Shown piece by piece: positions 1-8,300 of a DNA stretch of 64,000 bases. A program made the translations under genes and the position numbers. The stretch's first letter is position 1, and every line of letters begins with the position of its first letter. A model generated the notes under the pieces. It did not search any database. It had not been told where the DNA came from and saw nothing but the letters and a program-made list of their open reading frames with translations. Origin of the DNA: Sphingomonas sp. A2-49 (GTDB lineage Bacteria; Pseudomonadota; Alphaproteobacteria; Sphingomonadales; Sphingomonadaceae); the NCBI RefSeq assembly GCF_025548555.1, contig NZ_JAJLPA010000009.1:53398-117397 (forward strand). The letters run 5' to 3'.

Positions 1-2560
1 CACCATCTCGGTCAGCGGTGGCTACGACGATACGCAGGTTCGCGCCCTGATCTCGACCGTCGATACGGCCCGCGCCGACGACAAGCGGGCGATCGGGCAG
101 CGTGTCGACACAGTAGTCACCGATTATCAGAACCGCGACCAGGCAACGAACACCCGCATTACCACGACTGCAACGGGCCTGAGCGATGCGGACCGCGCGC
201 TTGGCCAGCGGATCGATGCGGTCACCACCGACTATCGTGACCTGAACACCGCGACGAACACCCGCATCACGAGTAGCGTCACCGCGCTCTCTGACGCTGA
301 CCGGGCGATCGGCGAGCGGATCGATCAGCTCGTTGCGTCGGGCGGGGGCGGCAGTGAGGGCGTCGATACGGTCGCCCGGACCGAGATCGCCCGCGTCGAG
401 ACGGCGTCGATCGCTCGCGACGGCGCGATCGGGCAGCGCATCGACAGCGTTCAGAGCAGCTTCACCGCGGCCAAGGGTATCACGCCCAACGCCGATTTTA
501 GCGCCGGTGAGGCCAACTGGTCGCAGGCTGGCTTCACCTTCCCCAGCTACGGGGCGGGACGCGTCGCGCAATCGGCTGCCGGGCAATATTGCCAGTTGGG
601 AATGACGGGCGGGGCCAAGGTGGTCGACACCGGCCGCGGCATGCGCCTCCATTGCGTCTTCACGGTCTATGGTCCTGCGCAGGTGACCTATGTCGGGCTG
701 TCGATGTACGACGCATCGGGCGCCTTCATCGGCAACAGCTACGTCGACAACGTCCACGGCATGCTGCCGGCAGGCACCTACACCGTCGACCAGCTGTACA
801 CCGGCCTCTGGCCCGCTACCGATGGCCTTCAGTTCCAGGTCGGCGGCAAGTTCATCCCCCGCGTCAACGTCGTGCGAGCGACGTTCCTCGCCAACTATCC
901 CGAAGGCGCCGGGCCGTTCGCCGGCGGGTATGTGCAAGTCCACAGCTTCTGGCTGGAGGAAGTCGGCACGGCGCAGCTGACCGACGCTAGGGTCGCCGAG
1001 GTCGCGACGACGGCGGCCGGTGCCGCGCAAGCCGTCGCCAACCTGACGACCAGCGTGAACACCCGGTTCCAGGGCGTCGACCTGACGCTCGGCGGCTACG
1101 ATCAGCGCATCACGACGCTCAGCAATGCCTCGCAGGGCTATGCCGGTCGTATCCAGACGCTGGAGGCCGTTGCGCAGGGCGGAGGCAACCTGGTGCCGAA
1201 CACGGCGCTGGCAACGCTGGACGGCTGGGCGCTGACGTTTAATGCGGGCGCGCTGGCGACGATGACGCTCAACCGCGCCGGCGAGCCGTACATGATTGGC
1301 GGGTACGAGAATAACCTCACGCTTTACCGGGCGCAGGCCGGCGACGGGCTCTGCGCCGAAGCGCAGTCGGCGCGGTTCGCCGTGCGGCCGGGCAGCTTCC
1401 TTCAGTTCTACGCCCTGACCTCGAACCACCGCAGTAACGTCTGGACGTCGCTGTTCTTCTATCGCGCGGACGGCTCGCTGGCCGGTTATGCCGGCGAGTT
1501 CATGAGCCCCCGGATCAACGAGGGCGGCAAGAGCATTGCCGGGTGGGACCTGACCGGCTCGAAGTCGGTGCAGGTGCCTGCCGATGCGGTCGCGGCCGCC
1601 TTCGTCTTCCGGCTCTACAACGTCTCGGTCGATGGCTACGGTTGGATGTCGCGGCCATTCGTGACCGAGGTTCAGGCTGGCACCAACACGTGGGCGCCCT
1701 ACGCGCCGGGCAACGATCGCACGGTGATCGGTGCGGTGTCCGCCCGCGTGACGGCAACCGAAAACACGCTGGCTGACCTGCCCAACCGCTACGCCGCAGC
1801 CTCGCGCACAGCCGCGCTGGAAGCGCAGGTCAATTTTGCTGCGGACAGTGGACTACAGCGCGCAGTCAATGCCCGGATTGAGGATCGTGCGGCGGCCATC
1901 GCCGATGCCAAGGCAGGCGCGGTCGCACAGACGGTCACCGAGCTGACGTCAGAGTACCGCGGCACTAAGGCAACCGTGCAGCAGCAAGCCGGCACGATCG
2001 TCGATCTGCAAGGCCGGGCGTCGGCCTATGTGCGGTTCCTGGCGACGGCGGGCAACGGCCGCGCGCAGCTGACACTGAGCGCCGATGCGAACGGCGGTGG
2101 CGGCGCAGACCTGATCGGCGACCTCAGCATCAGCGGTAATCTGCTGGTCGGCGGCTCGGTCATCACCGACAAGATCGCCCAGAATGGCATTACCAACACC
2201 GTCGCGATCAGCGGGATGAGTCAGTTTAACATTCCGGCAGGTGAGGTCGGCGAAAGCGCTCGACTGTCGATCGCCAGCAACGGCGGCACCATGAAAGTGG
2301 ACGTTCAGTCGGACGGCAACCGCAACAGCGGAGCGGGCATCATGAAGGTGCAGCTGTTCGCCGCCTATAGCGGTGGCGAGGTGGCCCTGTCGCGACAGGT
2401 CGCGTTTTCGCCGTCGAATACGGCGGTCCCGGTGAGCCTGTTTCAAATCACCGGGTTCCCGGCCGGGACCGCCGTACAGTTCTTCCTCCGCTTCAGCGTC
2501 CCCAGCGGGGCGTGGAGCTATTCGGACGCCGCGATCGCCGTGACCGAGTTCAAGCGCTGA
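1..2560 (+). CDS. phage tail tip/fiber protein, C-terminal part (5' end outside window)
   Basis: The frame beginning at base 2 is open from the window edge to the TGA at 2558-2560, giving about 852 residues, so the start lies upstream of the window. The first hundred residues are 36-residue repeats rich in heptad-like Ile/Val and Asp/Arg (AIGQRVD, ALGQRID, AIGERID), typical of trimeric fibre or tail-tip stalks. A Gly-rich hinge (GGGGS) follows, then beta-rich, Gly/Ala-rich sequence and more short coiled segments. The last 130 residues look like a compact beta-domain. Position at the head of a late-gene cluster suggests a gpJ-like central tail or host-specificity protein. An internal ATG at 596 is not the real start, because coding character continues upstream. 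Family placement is inferred from architecture, not from a signature motif. Confidence 0.75.
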   Translation, partial: TISVSGGYDDTQVRALISTVDTARADDKRAIGQRVDTVVTDYQNRDQATNTRITTTATGLSDADRALGQRIDAVTTDYRDLNTATNTRITSSVTALSDADRAIGERIDQLVASGGGGSEGVDTVARTEIARVETASIARDGAIGQRIDSVQSSFTAAKGITPNADFSAGEANWSQAGFTFPSYGAGRVAQSAAGQYCQLGMTGGAKVVDTGRGMRLHCVFTVYGPAQVTYVGLSMYDASGAFIGNSYVDNVHGMLPAGTYTVDQLYTGLWPATDGLQFQVGGKFIPRVNVVRATFLANYPEGAGPFAGGYVQVHSFWLEEVGTAQLTDARVAEVATTAAGAAQAVANLTTSVNTRFQGVDLTLGGYDQRITTLSNASQGYAGRIQTLEAVAQGGGNLVPNTALATLDGWALTFNAGALATMTLNRAGEPYMIGGYENNLTLYRAQAGDGLCAEAQSARFAVRPGSFLQFYALTSNHRSNVWTSLFFYRADGSLAGYAGEFMSPRINEGGKSIAGWDLTGSKSVQVPADAVAAAFVFRLYNVSVDGYGWMSRPFVTEVQAGTNTWAPYAPGNDRTVIGAVSARVTATENTLADLPNRYAAASRTAALEAQVNFAADSGLQRAVNARIEDRAAAIADAKAGAVAQTVTELTSEYRGTKATVQQQAGTIVDLQGRASAYVRFLATAGNGRAQLTLSADANGGGGADLIGDLSISGNLLVGGSVITDKIAQNGITNTVAISGMSQFNIPAGEVGESARLSIASNGGTMKVDVQSDGNRNSGAGIMKVQLFAAYSGGEVALSRQVAFSPSNTAVPVSLFQITGFPAGTAVQFFLRFSVPSGAWSYSDAAIAVTEFKR
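77..325 (+). repeat. 108-bp (36-residue) in-frame tandem repeat in tail protein
   Basis: Two full units and a third partial unit repeat with a 36-residue period. Each carries a D-R-A-(I/L)-G-(Q/E)-R-(I/V)-D core, then T-D-Y and T-N-T-R-I-T. This is a stalk repeat inside the tail protein. The copy number may vary between related phages. Confidence 0.7.
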
Positions 2561-2577
2561 TCTCCCAAGGGGGCCTT

Positions 2578-3090
2578 ATGGAATATTGGATCGTTTACGA
2601 CCTCGCCTCTGGCGAGCAGCGCTGGCGCGGCAGCGGCACGCCCGGAACCGCCGCGCAACAGGAATTGGGCGATGGTCTCGGCATGGTGCTGGTGCCGGCG
2701 GCAGCCGTTCGCGGCTCTACCGTCGACCTCGACATCGTGCGCGCAGCAAGTGCAGCGCGGATCGATGCCGAAGCCGAAGCGATCCGCCAGCGGTTCATCA
2801 CGGCGCTGCCCGGTCAGATTGGTGCGTACCTGCTGAAGGCGAACGCGGCGCGGCGGTGGCTCGCGGACAATTCGGCGCCGACCTGGATGCTTCAGCCAGA
2901 GGCGACCAGCCGTCGCATGTCCCTTGAAGCGCTCTGCGCGGAGGTCTTGCAGCGGGAAGCGGATTGGGAGCGCGCCGCGGGCGCAATCGAGGGGCTGCGG
3001 CTGGGAGCGAAAGACGCCGTCGAGGTTGCGGACAGCATCGGCGCGATCGTAATTGCCGCCACCGTTGATTGGGCGGCGCTCGGTGGTTGA
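2578..3090 (+). CDS. phage hypothetical protein (late region)
   Basis: A 170-residue protein starting MEYWIVYDLASGEQRW. The ATG at 2578 is chosen because a strong ribosome site (AAGGGGG) lies just upstream, 18 bp after the tail-protein stop. The N-terminus is short beta-strand-like sequence. The rest is helical and Ala/Glu-rich, with RIDAEAEAIRQRF and EVLQREADWER. There is no signal peptide or membrane segment. Its place directly after the tail protein suggests a tail accessory or chaperone role, as with small genes that follow tail fibre genes. That is inference from position only; I do not recognise the family. Confidence 0.7.
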   Translation: MEYWIVYDLASGEQRWRGSGTPGTAAQQELGDGLGMVLVPAAAVRGSTVDLDIVRAASAARIDAEAEAIRQRFITALPGQIGAYLLKANAARRWLADNSAPTWMLQPEATSRRMSLEALCAEVLQREADWERAAGAIEGLRLGAKDAVEVADSIGAIVIAATVDWAALGG

Positions 3091-3367
3091 GCGCTTCTGG
3101 CTTGGCCTGCGCCAGCTGCTCGTGGCGATCGATCAGTTGATTTACATCATTATCGCTGTTCCGATCTACGTCGTCGCAGGCGGTCCCACGCCGTCGGCCG
3201 ACGAGACGATATCGAGCCGCGTCGGCCGGGCAGCCATCAAAGGGCACCGCTGGGGGCTGGCGCTTGAAGCCGTCATAGACCGACTGTTCGTGCTGTTGGG
3301 CGCCGCACCCGGCCACTGCCGTCGCAACGTCGAAACCGCCTTCCTCGGCTGCGCGCCCCGACCATGA
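3083..3367 (+). CDS. small phage membrane protein
   Basis: About 94 residues. The N-terminal hydrophobic stretch (LLVAIDQLIYIIIAVPIYVVAGG) is one membrane segment. It is followed by P-S-A-D-E-T-I-S-S-R and a C-terminal Cys-His pair region (GHCRR). The layout, a hydrophobic head, then ADET(I/L)S, then a basic helix and HC, recalls small proteins found near phage lysis genes. I know no tested function. The GTG at 3083 overlaps the preceding stop; a TTG at 3053 is an alternative. The stop overlaps the next frame by ATGA. Likely part of the lysis or membrane cassette. Confidence 0.6.
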   Translation: MVERFWLGLRQLLVAIDQLIYIIIAVPIYVVAGGPTPSADETISSRVGRAAIKGHRWGLALEAVIDRLFVLLGAAPGHCRRNVETAFLGCAPRP

Positions 3368-3378
3368 AGGACAGCATC

Positions 3379-3912
3379 ATGAGCAACACCAGCTTCGCCG
3401 CCCAGGCGGTGGCGCATGGGCCGCAGACGATCGCGCAGCCCAGTTTCAACGGCATGGGATGGCTTGTCGTCATCAATCTCGCCTGCATGACGATCGCCAC
3501 CATGGTCGGCGTCATGGTGCTGGTGAAGCTGATTGGAGACTGGTTGAAGCATCGGCGCGAAGATACTTGGCTGTCGCCGGCCGGCATCTACCGGACGCTA
3601 GGCATCCTGTTTGCGGCCGGCATCACTATCCGATGCGGCGCGGAGGCGCTGACGCTCTGGGGCTGGGATCCACGCGATCCCGTCGCCACGGGCACCTACA
3701 ACACGGTCAAACGACTGTTCGACCCCTTCGCGGTCGCATGCGGCTTATCCGGGCTGCTGCTCTACATCTGTTCGGAGCCCGGCATGGTCGAGCAGCAGCG
3801 CAAGGTGCCGTTCCCTGTCGATATGTGGCTCGCATGGCCGATGGTGAAGCGCATGCTTCAGCTGGGATTGCTGACGTTCGTCGCCGCGATCGGCGTGGTG
3901 TCGACGCGATGA
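3379..3912 (+). CDS. phage multi-pass membrane protein
   Basis: About 177 residues with four predicted membrane segments: GWLVVINLACMTIATMVGVM, then TLGILFAAGITIRC, AVACGLSGLLLYICSEP and LGLLTFVAAIGVV. ATG 3379 is preferred because AAGGA sits 7 bases upstream. The ATG at 3364, overlapping the previous stop, is an alternative that adds five residues. It lies between two other small hydrophobic proteins upstream of a cell-wall hydrolase, which fits a holin/antiholin-type cassette. The family is not recognised and the function is inferred from position and topology. Confidence 0.65.
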   Translation: MSNTSFAAQAVAHGPQTIAQPSFNGMGWLVVINLACMTIATMVGVMVLVKLIGDWLKHRREDTWLSPAGIYRTLGILFAAGITIRCGAEALTLWGWDPRDPVATGTYNTVKRLFDPFAVACGLSGLLLYICSEPGMVEQQRKVPFPVDMWLAWPMVKRMLQLGLLTFVAAIGVVSTR

Positions 3913-3947
3913 TTGGCACCGGGGGCATCTATAAAGGGGGCGTCACG

Positions 3948-4343
3948 ATGGCGGCAATACTACCGGTCGCCGCTGCTGCAATGGTGCAGAAGGGCGCGAC
4001 CGTTGCGACCTCGCAGCCGGTCGTCTGGCATTTCCTCGGCTTCCCGTTCGAGGCTGCATGCATGATCGCTGCGCTGTTCGGGTGTTTTGCCGCGCGACTC
4101 TGGATCGGGGCGGCGCAGGCTGTGCGCAAAGAGCACCGCTGGACGCTCGACATACCGGTAACGGGCATGGCGCTTGCGGTGTCTGCGGCACTGATTGTGT
4201 CGCAGCGGCCCGAGCCGCTCGGCGCGCTGCTCTACGGTGCCGCCCTCGGCATACTGGGCGAGGGCATTTTCAAGATCGCCGAGCGCTACCTGCAAAAGGC
4301 GGGGACCGTGTTCGGCATCGATGTCGACAAGGCCGACACATAA
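3948..4343 (+). CDS. phage holin-like membrane protein
   Basis: About 131 residues with three hydrophobic segments: HFLGFPFEAACMIAALFGCF, PVTGMALAVSAALIVS and ALLYGAALGILGEGIF. A charged C-terminal tail follows (KIAERYLQK...DVDKADT). ATG 3948 has a very good ribosome site (AAAGGGGG, 7-base spacing). An in-frame ATG at 3909 overlaps the previous stop by ATGA and would add 13 residues. Size, topology, charged tail and position upstream of the lysin gene fit a class I holin. That assignment is inferred; no holin signature is decisive. Confidence 0.6.
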   Translation: MAAILPVAAAAMVQKGATVATSQPVVWHFLGFPFEAACMIAALFGCFAARLWIGAAQAVRKEHRWTLDIPVTGMALAVSAALIVSQRPEPLGALLYGAALGILGEGIFKIAERYLQKAGTVFGIDVDKADT

Positions 4344-4356
4344 TTGCCGCGGCAAC

Positions 4357-4524
4357 AACGCCGGTCAGGTGTTCACGCCCGACCGGCGTTGGATCGCGTG
4401 CAGGTGGCATCGCGATCTGTAGTTCAAATCACACGTTGGCTGATCGAAATCAACCAGTGTGATTGTCGTAAATCGAAACGATGCGCCCCGCCGATAACGG
4501 TTGGCAATGAGATCGGCGGGGCGC
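4357..4524. other. three consecutive hairpins in the pre-lysin gap
   Basis: The 297-bp gap from 4344 to 4640 has no gene but three inverted repeats in a row. The first is a perfect 10-bp stem at 4357-4366/4381-4390. The second pairs AATCACAC (4427-4434) with GTGTGATT (4457-4464), with four further internal pairs (GTTG/CAAC) after a 2-base bulge. The third is a perfect 13-bp stem at 4483-4495/4512-4524. None has a downstream T-run on the plus strand. Candidates are an RNA leader for the lysin, a small RNA, or a packaging/replication site. Confidence 0.55.
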
Positions 4525-4640
4525 TGGCCACGTACTGGGCCGGTGTAAACCCGTAGCCATAACACGACCGCCAATTGGCAGCCGTCGTCTCAACTAAACG
4601 ACGCCGATTAACGGCCCGTGACAGTCCAAAGGATTTCAGC

Positions 4641-5150
4641 ATGGCAAAAGAACCAGCGTGGCTGCTCGCCGCGCGGGCGAAGCTCGGCACGCGTGAAGCA
4701 GCCGGCGCCGCCAACAATCCGACGATCCTCGGCTGGGCCGCGCGCCTCGGCGCGAAGGTGCTCGGCATGGTCTACAACGCCGACAGCGTGCCATGGTGCG
4801 GCTTGTTCGTGGCGGCGTGCGTCACGGAGGCCGGTCTGACCCCGCCCTCCATCGCCGTGCGCGCGAAGAGCTGGGCGACCTGGGGGCAGAACCTCCGCGC
4901 GGATCGCCTGTCGCCGGGCGCGATCCTCGTCTTCGAACGTCCGGGCGGCGGCCACGTCGGCTTGTACGTCGGCGAGGACGACCGCGCCTACCACGTCCTT
5001 GGCGGCAATCAGGGCGACCGGGTCAGTGTCACCCGCATCGAAAAGGCGCGCTGTGTCGCGCGTCGCTGGCCAGCCGGCCGCCCCGTCATTCTCGGCCCGG
5101 TCAGAATGACGGCCATCGCCGGCGTCCCCCTCTCTCGCAACGAAGCCTGA
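4641..5150 (+). CDS. TIGR02594-type NlpC/P60-like peptidase (putative phage lysin)
   Basis: A 169-residue protein beginning MAKEPAWLLAARAKLGTRE. It has the layout of small TIGR02594/CHAP-like amidases: a Cys in SVPWCGLFVAAC (nucleophile candidate, near residue 53) and a His in GGGHVGLYVGED (near residue 108). A third polar residue is plausible in HVLGGNQGDRVSV. The start at 4641 has AAAGGA upstream. No signal peptide is visible, so export would need the holin-like proteins just upstream. The likely role is cutting peptidoglycan peptide bonds at lysis, or local wall digestion during entry. Catalytic assignment is by motif only. Confidence 0.8.
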   Translation: MAKEPAWLLAARAKLGTREAAGAANNPTILGWAARLGAKVLGMVYNADSVPWCGLFVAACVTEAGLTPPSIAVRAKSWATWGQNLRADRLSPGAILVFERPGGGHVGLYVGEDDRAYHVLGGNQGDRVSVTRIEKARCVARRWPAGRPVILGPVRMTAIAGVPLSRNEA

Positions 5151-5178
5151 CCGCTCCGGTCAGCAAAGGAGAATGCAC

Positions 5179-5313
5179 ATGAACATCGGCAAGCTGCTCG
5201 GCGCCGCGATCAAGGTCGCGAAGGCCAATCCCACCCTCGTCATCAGCGCCGTCTCGGCGATCGGCCCCGTCGTGAAGGCGGTGAAGGCCGAGATCAAGAA
5301 GCCCAAGGCCTGA
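5179..5313 (+). CDS. 44-residue phage protein
   Basis: A short ORF starting MNIGKLLGAAIKVAKANP and ending with lysine-rich AEIKKPKA. AAGGAGA is spaced 7-8 bases before the ATG, among the best ribosome sites in the region. The sequence is an amphipathic/hydrophobic helix (TLVISAVSAIGPVV) between lysine patches, so membrane association is possible. It sits between the lysin and the spike base gene, in the same direction. Family unknown. The ribosome site, sense bias and tight spacing make it likely real. Confidence 0.6.
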   Translation: MNIGKLLGAAIKVAKANPTLVISAVSAIGPVVKAVKAEIKKPKA

Positions 5314-5339
5314 CCCCCAGCTGAAGAGAGGAACGAGAG

Positions 5340-5615
5340 ATGGTCGACCGGTATGGCGAGGTCTTCTCGAGTGTGTCCGATCCCGGCGAGCGGGCGAAGG
5401 CGGTGGCGCCGAGCGATACGGTCGACCTGACCGAAACGCCGAAGGCGCTTTACGTGGGCACGGGCGGCGACATCGCCATGATCGGCGACAACGAGGCCAC
5501 GGGCGCCGCAGCAGTTGTCTGGCGCAACGTGCCCGCTGGCGCGATCGTGCCCTTCCGCCCGCGCCGGGTCCTCGCAACCGGCACCACCGCGGCCGACATG
5601 CTCGCGATCTACTGA
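5340..5615 (+). CDS. spike base protein, RCAP_Rcc01079-like
   Basis: A 91-residue protein beginning MVDRYGEVFSSVSDPGERA. It contains P-K-A-L-Y-V-G-T-G-G-D-I, WRNVPAGAIVPFRPRRV and a terminal ATGTTAADMLAIY. This pattern (small, PKALYVGTGGDI core, RPxxVLATGTTA near the end) matches the spike base family named after Rcc01079 of the Rhodobacter capsulatus gene transfer agent. There, the gene is followed by the spike fibre gene. Here it is likewise followed by two large putative spike proteins. By analogy it may attach spikes to the capsid. Assignment is from memory of the family pattern. Confidence 0.75.
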   Translation: MVDRYGEVFSSVSDPGERAKAVAPSDTVDLTETPKALYVGTGGDIAMIGDNEATGAAAVVWRNVPAGAIVPFRPRRVLATGTTAADMLAIY

Positions 5616-5761
5616 TGCGGCTCGGCCTGGGGCTGACCCGGCACCGCGGGCGGCCGACGCTCGCCATCCTCCTCGGCGGCACCGCGCTGCCCATCATCTA
5701 CGCCCTCTGGCTCGACACGGGCAGCTGGGACGACACCAAAGCCTGGAGCGACCGCCCATGA
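5615..5761 (+). CDS. 48-residue phage membrane-anchor protein
   Basis: Starts MRLGLGLTRHRGRPTLAILL, has one hydrophobic segment (LAILLGGTALPIIYALWL) and ends KAWSDRP. The ATG shares one base with the spike-base stop (TGATG), and its TGA overlaps the next gene's ATG (ATGA). This implies translational coupling on both sides. Positive N-terminus, single membrane segment and short acidic tail suggest a small inner-membrane protein. Function unknown. Confidence 0.55.
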   Translation: MRLGLGLTRHRGRPTLAILLGGTALPIIYALWLDTGSWDDTKAWSDRP

Positions 5762-8289
5762 CCGTCCTCACCACCATCCAAAACGGATCGTCCAACAAGG
5801 ACATCCGCGACACCATCAACGGCGCCTTGGTCGACATCCAGGCGCTCAAGCAGGGCGGGGGCAGCACGCCGACGCCGACGCCGGTGCCGACGCCGACCGT
5901 CTATTTGTCTACCTCGCAAGCGAAAGCCGAAGGCAACGCCGGGCCGACGCTTTTCACCTTCACGGTCACCCGCTCCTCGGCGGTCGGTGCGGTGAACGTG
6001 TCGTGGCTGTTTGCAGCCGGCTCGACCAGTGCCGACGACTTCACCGGCGGGGCCTACCCAACGGGCGGCATCGTTCCGATGTCCGATGGCCAGGCCAGCG
6101 GGCAATTCACTATCAGCGTGAATGGTGACACCGTCACCGAGGCCGATGAGACCTTCACCGTGTCGATCGGCGTGCCCTCGGGCTATGCCGCCGGCACCTC
6201 GATGTCGGCGACCGGCACGATTCAGAACGACGACAGCGCCTTTGTGGCGCCGACCCTCGCGGCGCCGCTCTACGCCGACGATTTCACGGCGCCGGCCGGC
6301 ACCTCGTCGCTGGCCGGCCGCGCGAATTGGTCGGCGCAGGACGCTTCGTTCGGAGCGTTCGAGGTAAAGGACGGTTACCTTCATCGAACGGGTCAGTATG
6401 ACGCGTCAAGTTCCGCGTTCTTCGGCGGTTCGCTCGGCGACCACGTCGCAACGTTCGGCTATTCGACTGTCGACGGCAACGGTGATGCTTGGGAGGAGTC
6501 GCGCCAGTGGTTCCACCTCTACTATCAGGACGCGAACAGCTTCGTTCGCGTCTTTATCAGTAAGGGGCTGAGCCGGCTGTCCATCATTCCGGTCATCAAC
6601 GGCAATTTTCAGAACGAACAATTCTTCGGAGGCGTCGCGTTCAAGGACAAGGGCGAGATCCGACTGACGGTCCGTGACGGTAAATTCCGCGCGATGGTCG
6701 ACGGCAAATGGATACCGGTAGCAAGCAACCGATACGGCTATCCGATCGATACAGTCGACCAGACGGGCACCCTTGCGGCTGCCAAGCGCAGCGGCCGGGC
6801 CGGCGTCACGGCGTCGCTGTGGCGCTATCCAGTGCTGGAATATATCACGGTTGATCCACTTAAGGTTGCGATTGACAGCGTCGACGAGTTTGTCGGTCGT
6901 GATAGTCTGACGGCGACCGGCGGCAGCACCAAGGTGGCGATGACAATGGCTGCCGGCGCCAACCCGCAGTCGTGGGTCTATCGCCTGCTGACGCCGGGCA
7001 CGCTCGCCGAGGTCAAGGCGTTTGCGCCAATGGCAAACGTGAGCGTCAATGGCAGTGCTGCCACGGCGTTCGCGTTCGTGCCAACTGGCGGGCCCTATAT
7101 CGTTCAGGCCGGCTATGTGGACGCGAGCGATGGCAAGGCGCGCGTCGACCTTTCGTTGCCGGTGCTGTCGGGCATCCGCGGGGAGACGTGGGGGCAGAGC
7201 AATTCGAATTACCGGCAGGGGCCGGTCGATGGTTCCGACGCCGCGCTGAACACGCGCACGCCCTGGGCAGCCGTCACCCTTAGAGGCATCATTGCCGGTG
7301 CGCCGGCGTCGGGCTGGTCGACCGCGACCAACGCCTATCAGCCGACCGGCATGCACGAATGCGCGCGCGTGCTGTCCCAGCTCCTCGGCAAGCCTGTTGG
7401 CATCGGTGCACAGGGCAACGATTCGACTGCGCTCTACTTCAATTCACCAGGGCAAGGCGGTTGGCAGAAATACGTGGATGCGCTGGCTTCGCGCCGCGGC
7501 ATCGTCGAGTTCTGGATCGGCGACCAGGGCGAGGGCGATGCCGACAGTGCAGCCAATCCGACCTATTGGGCGAACGATTTCAACAACAACGTCCTGCCGG
7601 GCCTGCGCACGATCTCCAACAACCCGCAGGCTCCGATGTTCTTTTCACCCGTCGGCCGCTTCGCCTCGACCGGCGATGTGCCCTATGCCGATCTCGGGGC
7701 AGTGCAGAACGACCTTCAGCGTAACACCATGCAGGAGCAGTATCGCCTCGCGACGACGCTCGACCCGCGCGTCTTCATCGGCGACTACAAGCTCGGCACC
7801 GAGCACAATGGCAACGACGCCTACCACTACAGCAACCGAAAGCTGGGCTACGCCGAGATGGGCCGTCGAGCGGCCTATTCGATCGCCAAGTATTTCGGCG
7901 TCAACGTGCCGGACGGCCGTGGCGCGCTGGCGACGTCGGCGACCAGATCTGGCGCCCTCATCGATGTGACGTTCGACCTCAATGGCGGCACCGCCATCAC
8001 CGGGCCGACGTCGTTCGCGACCGGGAACGTTCCGCCGGCGACGAAGCAGGGCAAGCTCGGCTATCAGGTGTCGGCCGACAACTTCGCGACCACGCTCGCG
8101 ATCAGCGACGTGACGCTTGTCAGTGGCAAGCTGCGGATCGCCCTTGCGGCGGACCCTGGCGGGCCGGTGAAGGTGCGCAGCATGTACGGCTGGTCCTACG
8201 ACGACACGGTCCTGTTCTACACAACCTATGCCGACGGCCGCGCGCCGATCCCCGCCGCCCCCATCATCGCCGCGATTGCGGCCGCATAA
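5758..8289 (+). CDS. phage spike protein with Calx-beta module and SGNH/SASA-type esterase domain
   Basis: An 843-residue protein from ATG 5758. Residues 1-35 are a probable attachment helix, then a PTPTPVPTPTP linker. Residues 45-160 look like a Calx-beta repeat (GTIQNDDS end, DETFTVSI core). A jelly-roll-like beta region follows (about 165-365). Residues about 470-725 carry esterase blocks: GETWGQSNSNY (GQSN, nucleophile Ser), GIGAQGNDST, WIGDQGEGD and NDAYHYSN (D-x-x-H). This set is characteristic of SGNH hydrolases of the sialate O-acetylesterase (SASA) type. The C-terminus is a beta domain. The expected role is deacetylating or binding host surface polysaccharide. Next to a spike base gene it may decorate the head or the tail; which one is not decided by the sequence. 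Confidence 0.75.
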   Translation: MTVLTTIQNGSSNKDIRDTINGALVDIQALKQGGGSTPTPTPVPTPTVYLSTSQAKAEGNAGPTLFTFTVTRSSAVGAVNVSWLFAAGSTSADDFTGGAYPTGGIVPMSDGQASGQFTISVNGDTVTEADETFTVSIGVPSGYAAGTSMSATGTIQNDDSAFVAPTLAAPLYADDFTAPAGTSSLAGRANWSAQDASFGAFEVKDGYLHRTGQYDASSSAFFGGSLGDHVATFGYSTVDGNGDAWEESRQWFHLYYQDANSFVRVFISKGLSRLSIIPVINGNFQNEQFFGGVAFKDKGEIRLTVRDGKFRAMVDGKWIPVASNRYGYPIDTVDQTGTLAAAKRSGRAGVTASLWRYPVLEYITVDPLKVAIDSVDEFVGRDSLTATGGSTKVAMTMAAGANPQSWVYRLLTPGTLAEVKAFAPMANVSVNGSAATAFAFVPTGGPYIVQAGYVDASDGKARVDLSLPVLSGIRGETWGQSNSNYRQGPVDGSDAALNTRTPWAAVTLRGIIAGAPASGWSTATNAYQPTGMHECARVLSQLLGKPVGIGAQGNDSTALYFNSPGQGGWQKYVDALASRRGIVEFWIGDQGEGDADSAANPTYWANDFNNNVLPGLRTISNNPQAPMFFSPVGRFASTGDVPYADLGAVQNDLQRNTMQEQYRLATTLDPRVFIGDYKLGTEHNGNDAYHYSNRKLGYAEMGRRAAYSIAKYFGVNVPDGRGALATSATRSGALIDVTFDLNGGTAITGPTSFATGNVPPATKQGKLGYQVSADNFATTLAISDVTLVSGKLRIALAADPGGPVKVRSMYGWSYDDTVLFYTTYADGRAPIPAAPIIAAIAAA

Positions 8290-8300
8290 GGAGCCTTCTG

